A stretch of 44,227 nucleotides of DNA from an uncultured Rubrobacteraceae bacterium (GCA_902806065.1 CADCVE010000029.1:1-44227), one strand, 5' to 3'; shown: positions 8,687 to 16,756, counted from the stretch's first letter. Notes: a model not told the origin generated them from the sequence alone. Program-made: numbers and translations.

Positions 8687-9733
8687 TTACCGTTTCCCGA
8701 CCACCCGGGCTTTGACGGAGCCAAGCTTCTTCAGCAGCCTCCAGGTTCTGGAATCTTGCATGTCCCGCATCTGCCGTTCCAGGCTCCGCGTTTGGAGTGT
8801 CAACTGCTGGTTCTGCCTGATTAGCTGGCGGGCACGGCGCTGCGCGTCCGCCAGGTTGCTCTTCAGCTCTTCAACCCGCCGCTCGAGCTGTTGAGCTTCC
8901 GGGGTTCGAGCTTCGGCCAGTGCCGTCACGGGCGCCGCAGCGGGCTCGCGTCGCTCGTCGCGAGGCGTGAGGACGGTATCTTCTCCTCCCGTGAGGATCT
9001 CGGGCTCGCTCCATTGTCTTTCGATACGGTCCAGGATCCACGCCTCGGCGACGTGGTCCTTGTTCTTCTCGACGAACGCTGCCTGTTTCCTGCCTAGCGG
9101 CTCCTTGCGACGCCGTTCGCCCTCGAACTGGCGAGACATCTCCTTCCAGGCTTCGCGTACTGATTCGTCGATGTCGACATCCAGGAACCGGGAGATCAGC
9201 GGGATGCAAACTTCGTTCCGGTAGAAGAAGTCGTGGTAGCTGATGATCAGGACGTTCGGGTTCAGACCGCTCTCTATGAAGTCACGCGTCATCTCGAGGG
9301 CGAGGTTCCAGCGTTGGACCCCTTTCTCAAAGTCGAGATGGCCGGGCCAGAGATCCCCTTCGTCCCTCGCGCGCGCCTCGAACGACTCTGCGACCTCCTC
9401 AACGGGACGGTACAACACGATAAACCGCGCGCCGGGGTTGTACTCCCGCAGGCTCTCGTAGTGCCTGAAGTAACCCGGGTTCTTGTCGCCGATCCACCTC
9501 AGCCTCCCGGAGTCCTTCTTTTCAAGGAGTTCGACGTGATACTCCCTCGGTACGTTCGTCTCCCCTTCTCTGTAATCCAATATCCTATCGAAGCTCAGAT
9601 GATCTATCGTGACCTCCGTCGGGACGTACTTATATCTTTCTCTACAGACCAGCACTTCCGGATGTTGGTTGAGATATTCGGCGAACGCCGTGGTCCCGCT
9701 TCTCTGGCATCCCGCCACGAACAGGGGTTTCAA
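8687..9733 (-). CDS. Sulfotransferase with C-terminal coiled coil and SRTW tail
   Basis: Paralog of 48-1091. The PAPS loop GCQRSGTT is at 8-15 and LYRPVEEVAES is at 107-117, with RERYKYVP and IGDKNPGY conserved. The tail half contains a long coiled coil (about 265-325) with repeated Arg-Gln heptads, ending in SRTWRLLKKLGSVKAR and a basic end. The ATG at 9733 is 22 bases after the stop of the sulfotransferase at 9756-10799, so the two form an operon. The acceptor is unknown. The large number of charged heptads suggests that the tail dimerises or docks to a partner. Confidence 0.87.
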   Translation of the reverse strand: MKPLFVAGCQRSGTTAFAEYLNQHPEVLVCRERYKYVPTEVTIDHLSFDRILDYREGETNVPREYHVELLEKKDSGRLRWIGDKNPGYFRHYESLREYNPGARFIVLYRPVEEVAESFEARARDEGDLWPGHLDFEKGVQRWNLALEMTRDFIESGLNPNVLIISYHDFFYRNEVCIPLISRFLDVDIDESVREAWKEMSRQFEGERRRKEPLGRKQAAFVEKNKDHVAEAWILDRIERQWSEPEILTGGEDTVLTPRDERREPAAAPVTALAEARTPEAQQLERRVEELKSNLADAQRRARQLIRQNQQLTLQTRSLERQMRDMQDSRTWRLLKKLGSVKARVVGKR

Positions 9734-9755
9734 GACGTTCCTCCTTTCGGCGCGC

Positions 9756-10799
9756 TCATCCGCCTCGAGCTGGGTAGAACTCGTTGAGGAGAGGGGCGGT
9801 TATCCTCTCGACGATCTCTACCTGCTGCTCGGTCAAGTCCTCTCTCCAACCGCCGGGGCTGGCTTTGCGGTAGAATTTGCCCTCTCCCTTCTTATCCTCG
9901 GGGAGGTTCTCCCACGAGCGTCTCTCTACCACCCGGGCCAGCTCCTCCTGGTCGAAGGGCAACCGTAGCGTCGAGTAGATGTGCTCCATGACCCCCAGGG
10001 TGTAGGCCTTCAAGTCCTCGTACTTGACCAGCACCTTGTGCCCCTTATGGGCTTCGTAAGCCTGCCTGGCATTCCCCGCGAACTTCAGGTAATGGGTCGC
10101 CCGTTCCTCCACGAAGGCGTCCGGCTCCCTGTCAGCCAGGGCGGCGTTGTTCATGACCTTCGCGGCCCAGTTTCCCTCCTTTGCGGCGTCTAGGCCGGAG
10201 GCGACCACGTCCCTGGGGTCTCGGACCACGAAGATCATGCGGCTCTCCGGCAGAGCTTCCATAAGCAACGGAGCTCCTATGGAGCCGTTCGGTTCCTTGA
10301 CCACCAGGTACCCGTCTCGCTCCTCGTCGGAGAAGGTCGCGTTCGCCGCGTCCAAAACAAAAGACCGTATGGACCCCAACCAGACCTCTTTGTTGAGACC
10401 CAGAATGAAGTGCTTATCTTTGCTGTCTTCGTCTCTGGGCCGTTGATAGTAGTAGTGGCCGAAGAGCGCGCCCACGCGCGGCTCGCGCCACATAGCGTAC
10501 CTTTCGAGATCTGACATCATGGCAGCGAGCCAGGTGCTCCCCACCCTCGCGGTGCCGAAGATCCAGACGATGTTCTCCGGGTTTATGCCGCCCTCTCTCT
10601 GCGTCCCGGCGCCGTTCGCGAGAAGCTTTACCCTCAACCGGGCGATCTCCTGGTCTTTGCTCTCGATCATCCGGCGCTGCTCCTCCATCTGCTGCTCGGG
10701 CCCCAGTGGCGTCCCGCGCGTGATGCCGCCTTCCAGCTTCAAGAACGCTTTTACGTCCTGCGCCAACTCGAACATCGTGCTGGATCGAAAGACCGGCAA
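9756..10799 (-). CDS. Sulfotransferase with N-terminal tag and coiled coil
   Basis: A 347-residue sulfotransferase of the NIVWIFGTARVGSTW type. Loop GTARVGST is at 82-89 and VVRDPRDVVAS is at 191-201, with VVKEPNGSIGAPLLMEALP before it. The tag is residues 1-29: MPVFRSSTMFELAQDVKAF, then a helix ending GGITRG. Residues 40-60 hold RRMIESKDQEIARL, which matches the coiled coil of the unrelated-subfamily gene at 1442. The start is TTG at 10799 with GAGAGGG upstream. It is the first gene of a two-gene operon with 8687-9733. It is related to 17756-18871, 18926-19984 and 25221-26210. Confidence 0.87.
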   Translation of the reverse strand: MPVFRSSTMFELAQDVKAFLKLEGGITRGTPLGPEQQMEEQRRMIESKDQEIARLRVKLLANGAGTQREGGINPENIVWIFGTARVGSTWLAAMMSDLERYAMWREPRVGALFGHYYYQRPRDEDSKDKHFILGLNKEVWLGSIRSFVLDAANATFSDEERDGYLVVKEPNGSIGAPLLMEALPESRMIFVVRDPRDVVASGLDAAKEGNWAAKVMNNAALADREPDAFVEERATHYLKFAGNARQAYEAHKGHKVLVKYEDLKAYTLGVMEHIYSTLRLPFDQEELARVVERRSWENLPEDKKGEGKFYRKASPGGWREDLTEQQVEIVERITAPLLNEFYPARGG

Positions 10800-11001
10800 A
10801 CCGCACCCTCTCTAGACATTCGTTTTACGACTCGCAATATATCAAAAGGCCGGCAACCCGTACGCCCGGAAGCCGCGATTCCTCCCCCGCTGGCCACCCA
10901 CGCAGTATCGGCTACCGTGGATTACTTGTTGTAGCATGTGCTTGGCTGTCTTCCGCCTCGGGAGACGTAGCTTGGACAGAAAGATACCGAAGAAAAGTGT
11001 T

Positions 11002-11370
11002 CAAATACGCGTATAGGTTAGCTGCACCCCGTCTACGCCTGCCACGTAGTAGGGTTCGGTGGGCCACACGTGATCGAGGGTCTCCTAAAGAAGCAGCGAG
11101 TCGTTTCTTCGTAGTCGATGTGGGGTGTGCCGAAGAGCCTATAGAAGGCGCTCCAGTCACACTCGGTCAGACCGAGAGCTACGACGAGGGCTTGGGTTAT
11201 GGGGTACGCCGGGCGAAGGCGAAGAGGTGGCCGGAGAGGAGGGCCGGCGCTCTAAGGAAGGTGCGCTTCTGGCCGAAGGCGGGGCGGTGAGTCAAGAGCA
11301 GGCCCCGGAGCGCGTCAAGTAGCGGCGGTAGCACCGCCGTTGGCGGGATGGTCGAGAGGCTGACATGCTC
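11002..11370 (-). pseudogene. Transposase remnant, N-terminal part
   Basis: On the minus strand, three frames read on as one transposase start: SLSTIPPTAVLPPLLDALRG, LLLTHRPAFGQKRTFLR, FAFARRT. After a one-base shift come TQALVVALGLTECDWSAFYR and IDYEETTRCFF. After another shift come ETLDHVWPTEPYYVAGVDG and VQ. The VDG would hold the first catalytic Asp of a DDE transposase; everything after it is missing. It is recognised as an actinobacterial DDE-type transposase from remembered family features, so the exact IS family is not assigned. It fills most of the 750-base gap between 10799 and 11550. The segment 10816-11001 holds nothing else I can identify. Confidence 0.7.
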
Positions 11371-11472
11371 GGGCTGAGCTTGGCCTCCGTATTCGGCTTT
11401 CGGGTCTTGAGAACTTCCTCGAACCGTAGCGGAAGCCGGACTCCTTCGCAACGCTCCTAACGAAACAGCGAA

Positions 11473-11512
11473 CATCAAAGAACCGGAGCCTGAAAGCCCC
11501 GGTTCTTTGATG
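11473..11512 (-). terminator. Long hairpin, probable terminator of the calcium-repeat gene
   Basis: Two 17-base arms (11473-11489 and 11496-11512) pair with one mismatch around a six-base loop, CTGAAA. It begins 38 bases past the stop of the minus-strand gene at 11550. There is no long U-tract, so it may act as a Rho-independent-like or RNA-stabilising 3' end. Confidence 0.6.
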
Positions 11513-11549
11513 CTCGAACACAATCTGGTGGGGCTGCTAGCCCTTCTAG

Positions 11550-12257
11550 CTACCTTATGCGCTCGTCCTCACATCCCTTGAACGTGTCTTTGCGGTCGCC
11601 GATGCATATGTCATTGCCCCGACCGCCCTGGATAACGTCTCTACTGTCACCGTCCGCGCCGTTCAGGCGGTCACGGCCAGCTTGACCCTCGAGCGTATCC
11701 CTGTCCTGGGCGGCCTGGTCGTTCAGGCGGTCGTTACCGGCGCCGCCGAAGACCGAGTCGTTGCCTTCCTCGCCGTTAAGCCGGTCGTCGTCCTCGTTGC
11801 CTTCGATTGTGTCGACGCCCTCCCCGCCGAAGATTATGTCGATACCTTCCTGACCGTAGAGGAAATCGTCACCCGAGCCGCCGTAGATCGTATCTACGCC
11901 CTCGTTGCCCTCGATCGTGTCTTCGCCTCCCTCGCCGGAGATCGTGTCATCGCCCTCGTTGCCCTCGATCATGTCGTCGAACCCCCCGCCGAAGATGGTG
12001 TCGTCGCCCGCTTCGCCGAAGATAGTGTCTACGCCCTCGTTACCCTCGATGGTGTCTACACCCGCGCCGCCGAAGAGCGTGTCGTCGCCCGCTTCGCCGA
12101 AGAAGTTTTGGTCGAGCCTGTTCCCAAATATCGTATCGTCCTCGGGAGTACCGGGACAGTTGGTGACTTCGCAGCGGTAGGTTTCCGCCAGCGCGACGCT
12201 CGCGGCCAGCAAGACGAACACTACACTCATCATCGTGATTCTTACCACTCGCTTCAA
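11550..12257 (-). CDS. Secreted RTX-like calcium-binding repeat protein
   Basis: A 235-residue exported protein. The start is TTG at 12257, ten bases after GAAAGGAG; this yields a compact signal peptide, MKRVVRITMMSVVFVLLAAS, cleaved after VALA. The mature part is about 16 hemolysin-type nonapeptide-like units (GGAGVDTIE, GNEGVDTIF, GEAGDDTIF), residues 53-202, which known RTX folds use to bind Ca2+ in a beta-roll. Paired cysteines occur at 29 and 34 and at 217 and 229. No enzymatic domain or C-terminal type I secretion signal is seen; the signal peptide implies Sec export. It may bind the anionic surface glycan or calcium at the cell surface (inference). A hairpin terminator follows at 11473-11512. 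Confidence 0.83.
   Translation of the reverse strand: MKRVVRITMMSVVFVLLAASVALAETYRCEVTNCPGTPEDDTIFGNRLDQNFFGEAGDDTLFGGAGVDTIEGNEGVDTIFGEAGDDTIFGGGFDDMIEGNEGDDTISGEGGEDTIEGNEGVDTIYGGSGDDFLYGQEGIDIIFGGEGVDTIEGNEDDDRLNGEEGNDSVFGGAGNDRLNDQAAQDRDTLEGQAGRDRLNGADGDSRDVIQGGRGNDICIGDRKDTFKGCEDERIR
11652..12101 (-). repeat. Tandem nonapeptide-coding repeats (27-base period)
   Basis: In-gene repeats coding G-x-x-G-x-D-[TD]-[IL]-x units. The unit pair containing IEGNEG and IFGEAG recurs several times. Such repeats are prone to expansion and to recombination with the related gene at 13165. Confidence 0.75.
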
Positions 12258-12328
12258 GTCTTTGTTCTCCTTTCGTTGACGAGGTGAGAAAGAAAGGTAG
12301 CCCCCCCGTGTTGGAACTCTTCCCATTG

Positions 12329-12355
12329 TTTATAGCAGAACCTTAGATTAATCAA
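12329..12355 (-). promoter_or_regulatory. Possible promoter of the calcium-repeat gene
   Basis: On the minus strand, TTGATT (12350-12355) and TATAAA (12329-12334) are separated by 15 bases, a short spacer. They lie about 70 bases before the chosen TTG start in a local AT-rich stretch. This is a tentative call. Confidence 0.35.
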
Positions 12356-12557
12356 GGAATCTTGGGAAGCTTTGTTAAGAAGTGAAGGAGGCTTTACTAT
12401 ACGCAAACGCCCAAGTTACGCTCGTATCATCATTGACGCATCCAAGATGTTGCGGTCTAACAAATCTTCGCAGAGAGGTCTTGCGTCTAAGGGGGTGGGT
12501 TGCCTATAAGAAAAGTCGGAAGAGGGAGTAGGACGATGATTGGATACTCTATGCCGC

Positions 12558-12722
12558 ATGAGAAAGCTTTACCTGATAAATCTGTCCGAAGCCGAGTCGG
12601 ACTACCTCGAGGAGCATCCGCCAGACTCGAACACCGGTGGGCGTCGGCGGACTCGTCCTGTGCGCGGGAGTCCGAACGCTATATCTTGCGTAGTTCGTAG
12701 CGGCTGCGCCTGTCGCGCTTAG
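12558..12722 (+). pseudogene. Possible IS630-type transposase N-terminal remnant
   Basis: The frame opens MRKLYLINLSEAESDYLEE, which resembles the start of IS630-family transposases; the family continues with a helix-turn-helix. Here the similarity ends within about 20 residues and the frame stops after 54. The rest of 12360-13040 shows no convincing gene. This is a weak, memory-based match and could be chance. Confidence 0.35.
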
Positions 12723-13040
12723 ACGGAGTCCGGAAGAGGCTGCACGCCGCCCTTACACGGAGATGTGGTGGCGTGCCACGAACGCCCCGCCGCTTGTTGT
12801 CTCTAGGCGAAAACCTTTAACTCGTATACTACGAACCAACCAGCATGGTTGTGCTCCAGGGTCCGGAAAACGTGGATGCTCTTTGGGGAAAGCAAGAGAT
12901 CAGGGGAGAGTAACCACGAGACGATTGTCCGCTACAGCTGTCAGGCTAGTCTGGTTTCACTGGCGTTCGCGAACGTTCGGATGTGCGCGCGGCGTCGCTG
13001 GTCGACGCCGTTCGTAAACAAAGAAACTCGCGAAACGTCA

Positions 13041-13108
13041 CAGTCAGGATCCTCCTTTTGGACAGGGAAAGCCCTCCAAAAGGAGGATACGCATCCCGGT
13101 CCTGACTG
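13041..13108. repeat. Large two-part inverted repeat upstream of the frameshifted calcium-repeat gene
   Basis: The outer arms CAGTCAGGA (13041-13049) and TCCTGACTG (13100-13108) enclose the inner arms ATCCTCCTTTTGGA (13049-13062) and TCCAAAAGGAGGAT (13075-13088). All are perfectly paired, with a 12-base apical loop and an 11-base one-sided bulge. It ends 56 bases before the ATG at 13165. It could be a 5'-leader RNA structure, a terminator for upstream transcription, or a small mobile-element end. Confidence 0.6.
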
Positions 13109-13164
13109 GCTACGATGTACCTGAAGGCGTTGAAAAGAATACAGAGAAGTAGGGAGAGAAACAG

Positions 13165-13664
13165 ATGAAGCAATTTGGCAAGGTATTGTTGGTAGGAGCA
13201 CTGCTCCTCGCACTGTCGGCGGGAGTGGCGCTAGCGGCGCTGAAAACCGGCACCGACGGCGATGATCGGCTCGTCGGTACCAGGGGCGATGATGTGGGGC
13301 AGGATACCTTGATCGGTTTCGATGGCGGCGCGACGAGCTAGTCGGCAGAACCGCCGCCGATCAGGTGATCGGCGGTGATGGTCAAGACACGCTCTTGGGC
13401 AATGGCGGTAACGACACCCTGGACGGCGGTCAGGGCAAAGACGAGATCTTCACGGGCAGCGGCTTCGACCTCGTATACGCTGCCGACGACCAAGAGGATA
13501 TTATCGACTGCGGCGGCGAGGGCGGTTATAGGATCGAGTTCGACGCGGAGCTCGACACGCTCAACAACTGCCCCGACTCCGCCGCAGCCACCACTGCGAA
13601 CGATCAGCCCACGGCGGCCGCGGCGGAAGGCTCTACGAGAACGGTGGTGTTGTCCGAAAATTAG
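13165..13664 (+). pseudogene. Secreted calcium-repeat protein, frameshifted
   Basis: The ATG at 13165 follows GGGAGAG and encodes a clear signal peptide, MKQFGKVLLVGALLLALSAG, ending VALA. Then come RTX-like units (GTDGDDRLVG, TRGDDVG). The frame stops at TAG 13339-13341 just after DGG. Removing one base of shift near 13335 restores DELVGRTAADQVIGGDGQDT, LLGNGGNDTLDGGQGKDEI, then DLVYAADDQEDIIDCGGEGG and an end at 13664. This matches one intact protein of about 166 residues with a single missing base. It is either a recent pseudogene or a sequence error. The downstream GTG at 13365 has no ribosome site. The organisation and repeats resemble the secreted protein at 11550, which diverges from it. 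Confidence 0.78.
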
Positions 13665-13732
13665 ATTAGGACGGGAAGAAAAAGGGCGGGGGCGTCGTGC
13701 CCTCGCCCCTCCAAAGGAAAGGAGGCCGTGAA

Positions 13733-13993
13733 GTGAGACGCATCAGGTTGATCCTCGCGGTGGCCGCCATGATGGCGATATCTCTAGTAGGGTCCGCCCC
13801 CGCCATGGCGAGCCACGACCACGACAGCTGGTGGGATAGTTGCGGGTGGAGCTGGAGTTGGTGGTGGGGCTGGTTCATCGTCTGCGAGCCTGACTATGAT
13901 TCCTGGGGACCCATGGGGGACGACAGTACGGTGCTCGATTACAGCGATCACGCCGGCGACGAGGGAGACGACGATGTGGAGTTGTCCCTCTAG
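13733..13993 (+). CDS. Small secreted tryptophan-rich acidic protein
   Basis: An 86-residue protein of no family I recognise. The GTG start at 13733 has AAAGGAGG eight bases upstream and gives a good signal peptide, MRRIRLILAVAAMMAISLVG, cleaved after APAMA. The mature chain of about 60 residues begins SHDHDSWWDSCGWSWSWWWG. It has nine tryptophans and two cysteines, then a strongly acidic end (GDEGDDDVELSL). It lies 68 bases after the frameshifted calcium-repeat gene and is followed by a good terminator, so the two are probably one transcript. Trp clusters are common in carbohydrate contact surfaces, so a role in the extracellular glycan is possible, but this is only inference. Confidence 0.72.
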   Translation: MRRIRLILAVAAMMAISLVGSAPAMASHDHDSWWDSCGWSWSWWWGWFIVCEPDYDSWGPMGDDSTVLDYSDHAGDEGDDDVELSL

Positions 13994-14080
13994 CCGGCAG
14001 TTCAGGCTTCAAAGGAGGCGGCCGAGTAGTCGGCGTGAGTGGCCTGGTAGGCGTAGGCACAGTGGACAATCATAACCGAT

Positions 14081-14118
14081 GAGGGCCTGGCTCGCTCATC
14101 GATCCAGGCCCTCTTTAT
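14081..14118 (+). terminator. Rho-independent terminator after the Trp-rich gene
   Basis: GAGGGCCTGG (14081-14090) pairs with CCAGGCCCTC (14104-14113) around a 13-base loop and is followed by TTTAT. It closes the plus-strand unit starting at 13165. The remaining 14119-14270 holds no gene that I can see. Confidence 0.8.
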
Positions 14119-14270
14119 ACCCTTCTAGTGCCTTGCACGCGAATTAACAAATGACTACAAGACATGGCAACTTGTCCAGAGTAGAACTACCATGTATTGT
14201 GCATAGCCTCGACTTTTGGTGCGAAGTCGTTTGGGCCTTTGGGCGTTTGTGAAGTCTCGTACCCCCCCCG

Positions 14271-15638
14271 TCAGGCGCTCCTGGCCGTTCGTCCCTTCTG
14301 GATGAGCGTGTTGTAGAGCTTCTCTAGCTCGTCCACGTTTTCCCCAACGGTCTTTACCGGCCCAATGCCGGCACGCAGTCTCTCGATGAGTCCGGCCTCC
14401 TCGACCAGGCGCCTCAGTTGTCGTGCGAGGCTCTCCGTGTTCTCCAGCTCAAAGAGCAGCCCGTTCTCTTCGTGCTTCACGAACTCCGACATCCCCCCGA
14501 GGTCCGTGGCGACCACGGGCATCCCGGCGGCGAACGCCTCGAAGATAACGCCCGGCTGGTTCTCGTACCAGCGGGAGGGCACGACCAGAATGTCGAGCCC
14601 CGAGAGCACCTGCCCCACCCTCTCGCGCTGGAATGGACCAGCGAGGTTTATCCTCTGGTCGTCCCCGGCAAGCCTGCGTAGCTCCTCCACGAAAGTCTCG
14701 AACCTCTCCAGGTTCCCGTAGACGTCGAGCGTCACCTCCAGCTCCCGCGGCAGGCTCCTTACGGCCCGAACGAGCGTGTCGCAGCCCTTGTGTGGCGCGA
14801 GGGTGCCGATGAACCCCACCCGGAGCGGCGGCGGAAGACTCCGGTCGCGGGGGGGCTCTGGAATGTGCGAGGTATCTATGCCGTAGTAGGAGATCCCGAT
14901 CTTCTCCCCTTCTCCTATGCCGTTGGCGAGGAGCAAGTCCCGCATGAGGCTAGTGTAGGCTATGATGTGGTCCACCCGCTCCATCTGTTCCCTTATGTAC
15001 CGCGGGCGTTCCTTGAGGGCCCACACCTGGCGCAGCGGCAGGATCTTCTTTTTTAACAGGGTCTCGGAGAGCCTGCCCGCCACCCTTAGCGCCATGTTCG
15101 GCGTCATGTCCACCACGGCCTTCGTGCGGCTGCCGGGATAATGGCTCATTATGCAGCGGGGGCAGTGCGCGAGATCCGGCCCCTCGCACATAACCCCGTC
15201 GTGACGCCTGAGGCTGACGATGGGGCAGATCGTCCAGAAATCCGTGGCCGTATACAAGAGCGGCACGTCGAACTCCTTGAAGACCGGTATGACGCTCGTT
15301 GAGAGCCCCTGGAAGTGCTCGGCGTGGACGACGTCCGGCCGTATCTCCTGCATGTACTCGCGCGCGCGCCGGGCCATAACCTCGTTCTCGTAATCCAGGC
15401 GGTAGGGCCTCCTGAGTCCCTCCTTGGGGCGGCCCACCCGGCGCACCGGGACCCCCTCGAACTCGTAGTCCTGCACCTCCCCCGGCTCGATGCCGCTGCC
15501 GGGGATGCTCCGCTTCGGGGCCAGCACGAAGGTCTCGTGGCCCCTGGCCCTGAACTCCCGCGCCAGACCCAGCGTGACGATCTCCACGCCCGCGTAGTGC
15601 TCCGGGAAGAATTGGTGCGCGGCGAAGAGTATCCTCAA
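14271..15638 (-). CDS. Family 4 (GT-B) glycosyltransferase
   Basis: A retaining GT4 enzyme of 455 residues. The N-terminal acceptor domain begins MRILFAAHQFFPEHYAGVE. The donor domain begins at about residue 273 with RVGFIGTLAPHKGCDTL. The donor-phosphate Glu lies in QPGVIFEAFAAGMPVVATD (Glu at about 367). A Cys cluster (C151, C159, C162) follows DFWTICPI, as in several polysaccharide GT4 enzymes. Its ATG overlaps the stop of the sulfotransferase at 15635 by four bases (ATGA), so it is translationally coupled. It is the last gene of the minus-strand operon that starts at 19984. The sugar is not identifiable. Confidence 0.88.
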   Translation of the reverse strand: MRILFAAHQFFPEHYAGVEIVTLGLAREFRARGHETFVLAPKRSIPGSGIEPGEVQDYEFEGVPVRRVGRPKEGLRRPYRLDYENEVMARRAREYMQEIRPDVVHAEHFQGLSTSVIPVFKEFDVPLLYTATDFWTICPIVSLRRHDGVMCEGPDLAHCPRCIMSHYPGSRTKAVVDMTPNMALRVAGRLSETLLKKKILPLRQVWALKERPRYIREQMERVDHIIAYTSLMRDLLLANGIGEGEKIGISYYGIDTSHIPEPPRDRSLPPPLRVGFIGTLAPHKGCDTLVRAVRSLPRELEVTLDVYGNLERFETFVEELRRLAGDDQRINLAGPFQRERVGQVLSGLDILVVPSRWYENQPGVIFEAFAAGMPVVATDLGGMSEFVKHEENGLLFELENTESLARQLRRLVEEAGLIERLRAGIGPVKTVGENVDELEKLYNTLIQKGRTARSA

Positions 15639-16756
15639 ACTTCGTAACCCATCTCGATCAGCCGCTCCCCGGCTATCCCCTCGTAGATCTCCCGGTCCCG
15701 CTCTGTGAAGACGCCCCGCCAGTCTCCCGCGACACCCTTCCTAAAGAAAGAGCCGGAATCCTCTTCGCCCTGCCGGCGGTTGGACGCCCGCTTGAAACTG
15801 CTAGCCTGGATACAACGTTCGATGGTGCCATCGTCCGTACGCGCGCCCAGCAACCCGAGTATCCGCCGCAAGATGTCCGGAGTATCTCGCAGCAGGTCTT
15901 CGTACCGGATCTCCAGGTAACTCTCGCCGTAAAGGGCGGTCCCGTCCCGGTGCGCCTCGCCGATCCTGTCGCTCCACCGGCGGGCCAGCTGTACGAGGCG
16001 CTCCTCCGTAAAGATCGAGCGTCCGCTCGCCAGAAACCCCTCTTTGTCTCGCAGGTACACGTCCCTGATCTCGATCTCCTCGGGAGTCAGATCGAACACC
16101 CCTTCCGGCTGGCCCTTCGCCAGTCGCCACCAATGATGCATGGCCGAGACCGCGACGTCCCGGCCGTCTCGGACGATGTGGATCACGCGGGCGTCCGGGT
16201 AGATCTCGTGTATCTCACCCAGATTCCCGGTATGCTGGGGGCTCTTGTCTCCCACGATCTTTTTGCCCGTCCGGGCGACCTCTTTGGAGAGGAAGTAGTC
16301 TATGGAGAGCCGGGTGAGGTTGCGCAGATCCTCCTCGTAACCGTCGCTCCACTGGTTCCACGGAAGATCGTGCCACACTTTGAACTCCTCGGAGACCGCC
16401 AGAGCCCGCGTGAAGCTCGAGACCGGACCCGTGTAGACGGGTATCTCCTCCTGGTTGTAGTCCCGTCCGAAGAAGCTTCCCTCATGGCCGCAGGCTATCT
16501 CCGGGTGGGCGCTCAGGGTACGCCGCAGCCAGGAGGTCCCGGAGCGCATCTCGCCTGCCACAAAAAAGACCGTATCGTAGTCCCCCGGCCTCACCGGCCT
16601 CTTGGAACGCGCGAAGGACGCCGCCGCGGAGACCGACGACCGCACAGCCCTCGCAGCCAGCTTGTTGGACATCACAGCGCCTACCAGGCGGTCGAAGCGT
16701 TTGTTCCGTATTCGGTAGTCTCTGAGACGCTCCAGGGTGCGTTCGAGATTCATCAT
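15635..16756 (-). CDS. Sulfotransferase without the shared tag
   Basis: A 373-residue PAPS sulfotransferase. Loop GEMRSGTS is at 68-75 and VRDGRDVAVS is at 195-204, with KIVGDKSPQHTG between. Its catalytic domain is closest to that of 7375-8523. The N-terminus (MMNLERTLERLRDYRIRNKR) is different: a basic helical segment replacing the MPVF tag. A TATAAT lies six bases before the first ATG, so the transcript from that promoter would be leaderless. No Shine-Dalgarno site fits otherwise. The downstream GT4 gene overlaps by four bases. A second ATG immediately follows the first, so the start is uncertain by one codon. Confidence 0.87.
   Translation of the reverse strand: MMNLERTLERLRDYRIRNKRFDRLVGAVMSNKLAARAVRSSVSAAASFARSKRPVRPGDYDTVFFVAGEMRSGTSWLRRTLSAHPEIACGHEGSFFGRDYNQEEIPVYTGPVSSFTRALAVSEEFKVWHDLPWNQWSDGYEEDLRNLTRLSIDYFLSKEVARTGKKIVGDKSPQHTGNLGEIHEIYPDARVIHIVRDGRDVAVSAMHHWWRLAKGQPEGVFDLTPEEIEIRDVYLRDKEGFLASGRSIFTEERLVQLARRWSDRIGEAHRDGTALYGESYLEIRYEDLLRDTPDILRRILGLLGARTDDGTIERCIQASSFKRASNRRQGEEDSGSFFRKGVAGDWRGVFTERDREIYEGIAGERLIEMGYEV

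Noticed and set aside
11652-12101. Possible CRISPR-like or satellite array
   Set aside because: The 27-base periodicity is explained by coded nonapeptide repeats; there is no repeat-spacer structure, and none elsewhere in the window.
11682-12287. Plus-strand open frame, Val/Ala-rich, opposite the calcium-repeat gene
   Set aside because: Its repeats are only the antisense reading of the nonapeptide repeats.
13165-13664. Programmed frameshift in the calcium-repeat gene
   Set aside because: No recognised slippery heptamer or downstream stimulator is evident at 13330-13340. A lesion or sequence error is simpler, though not excluded.
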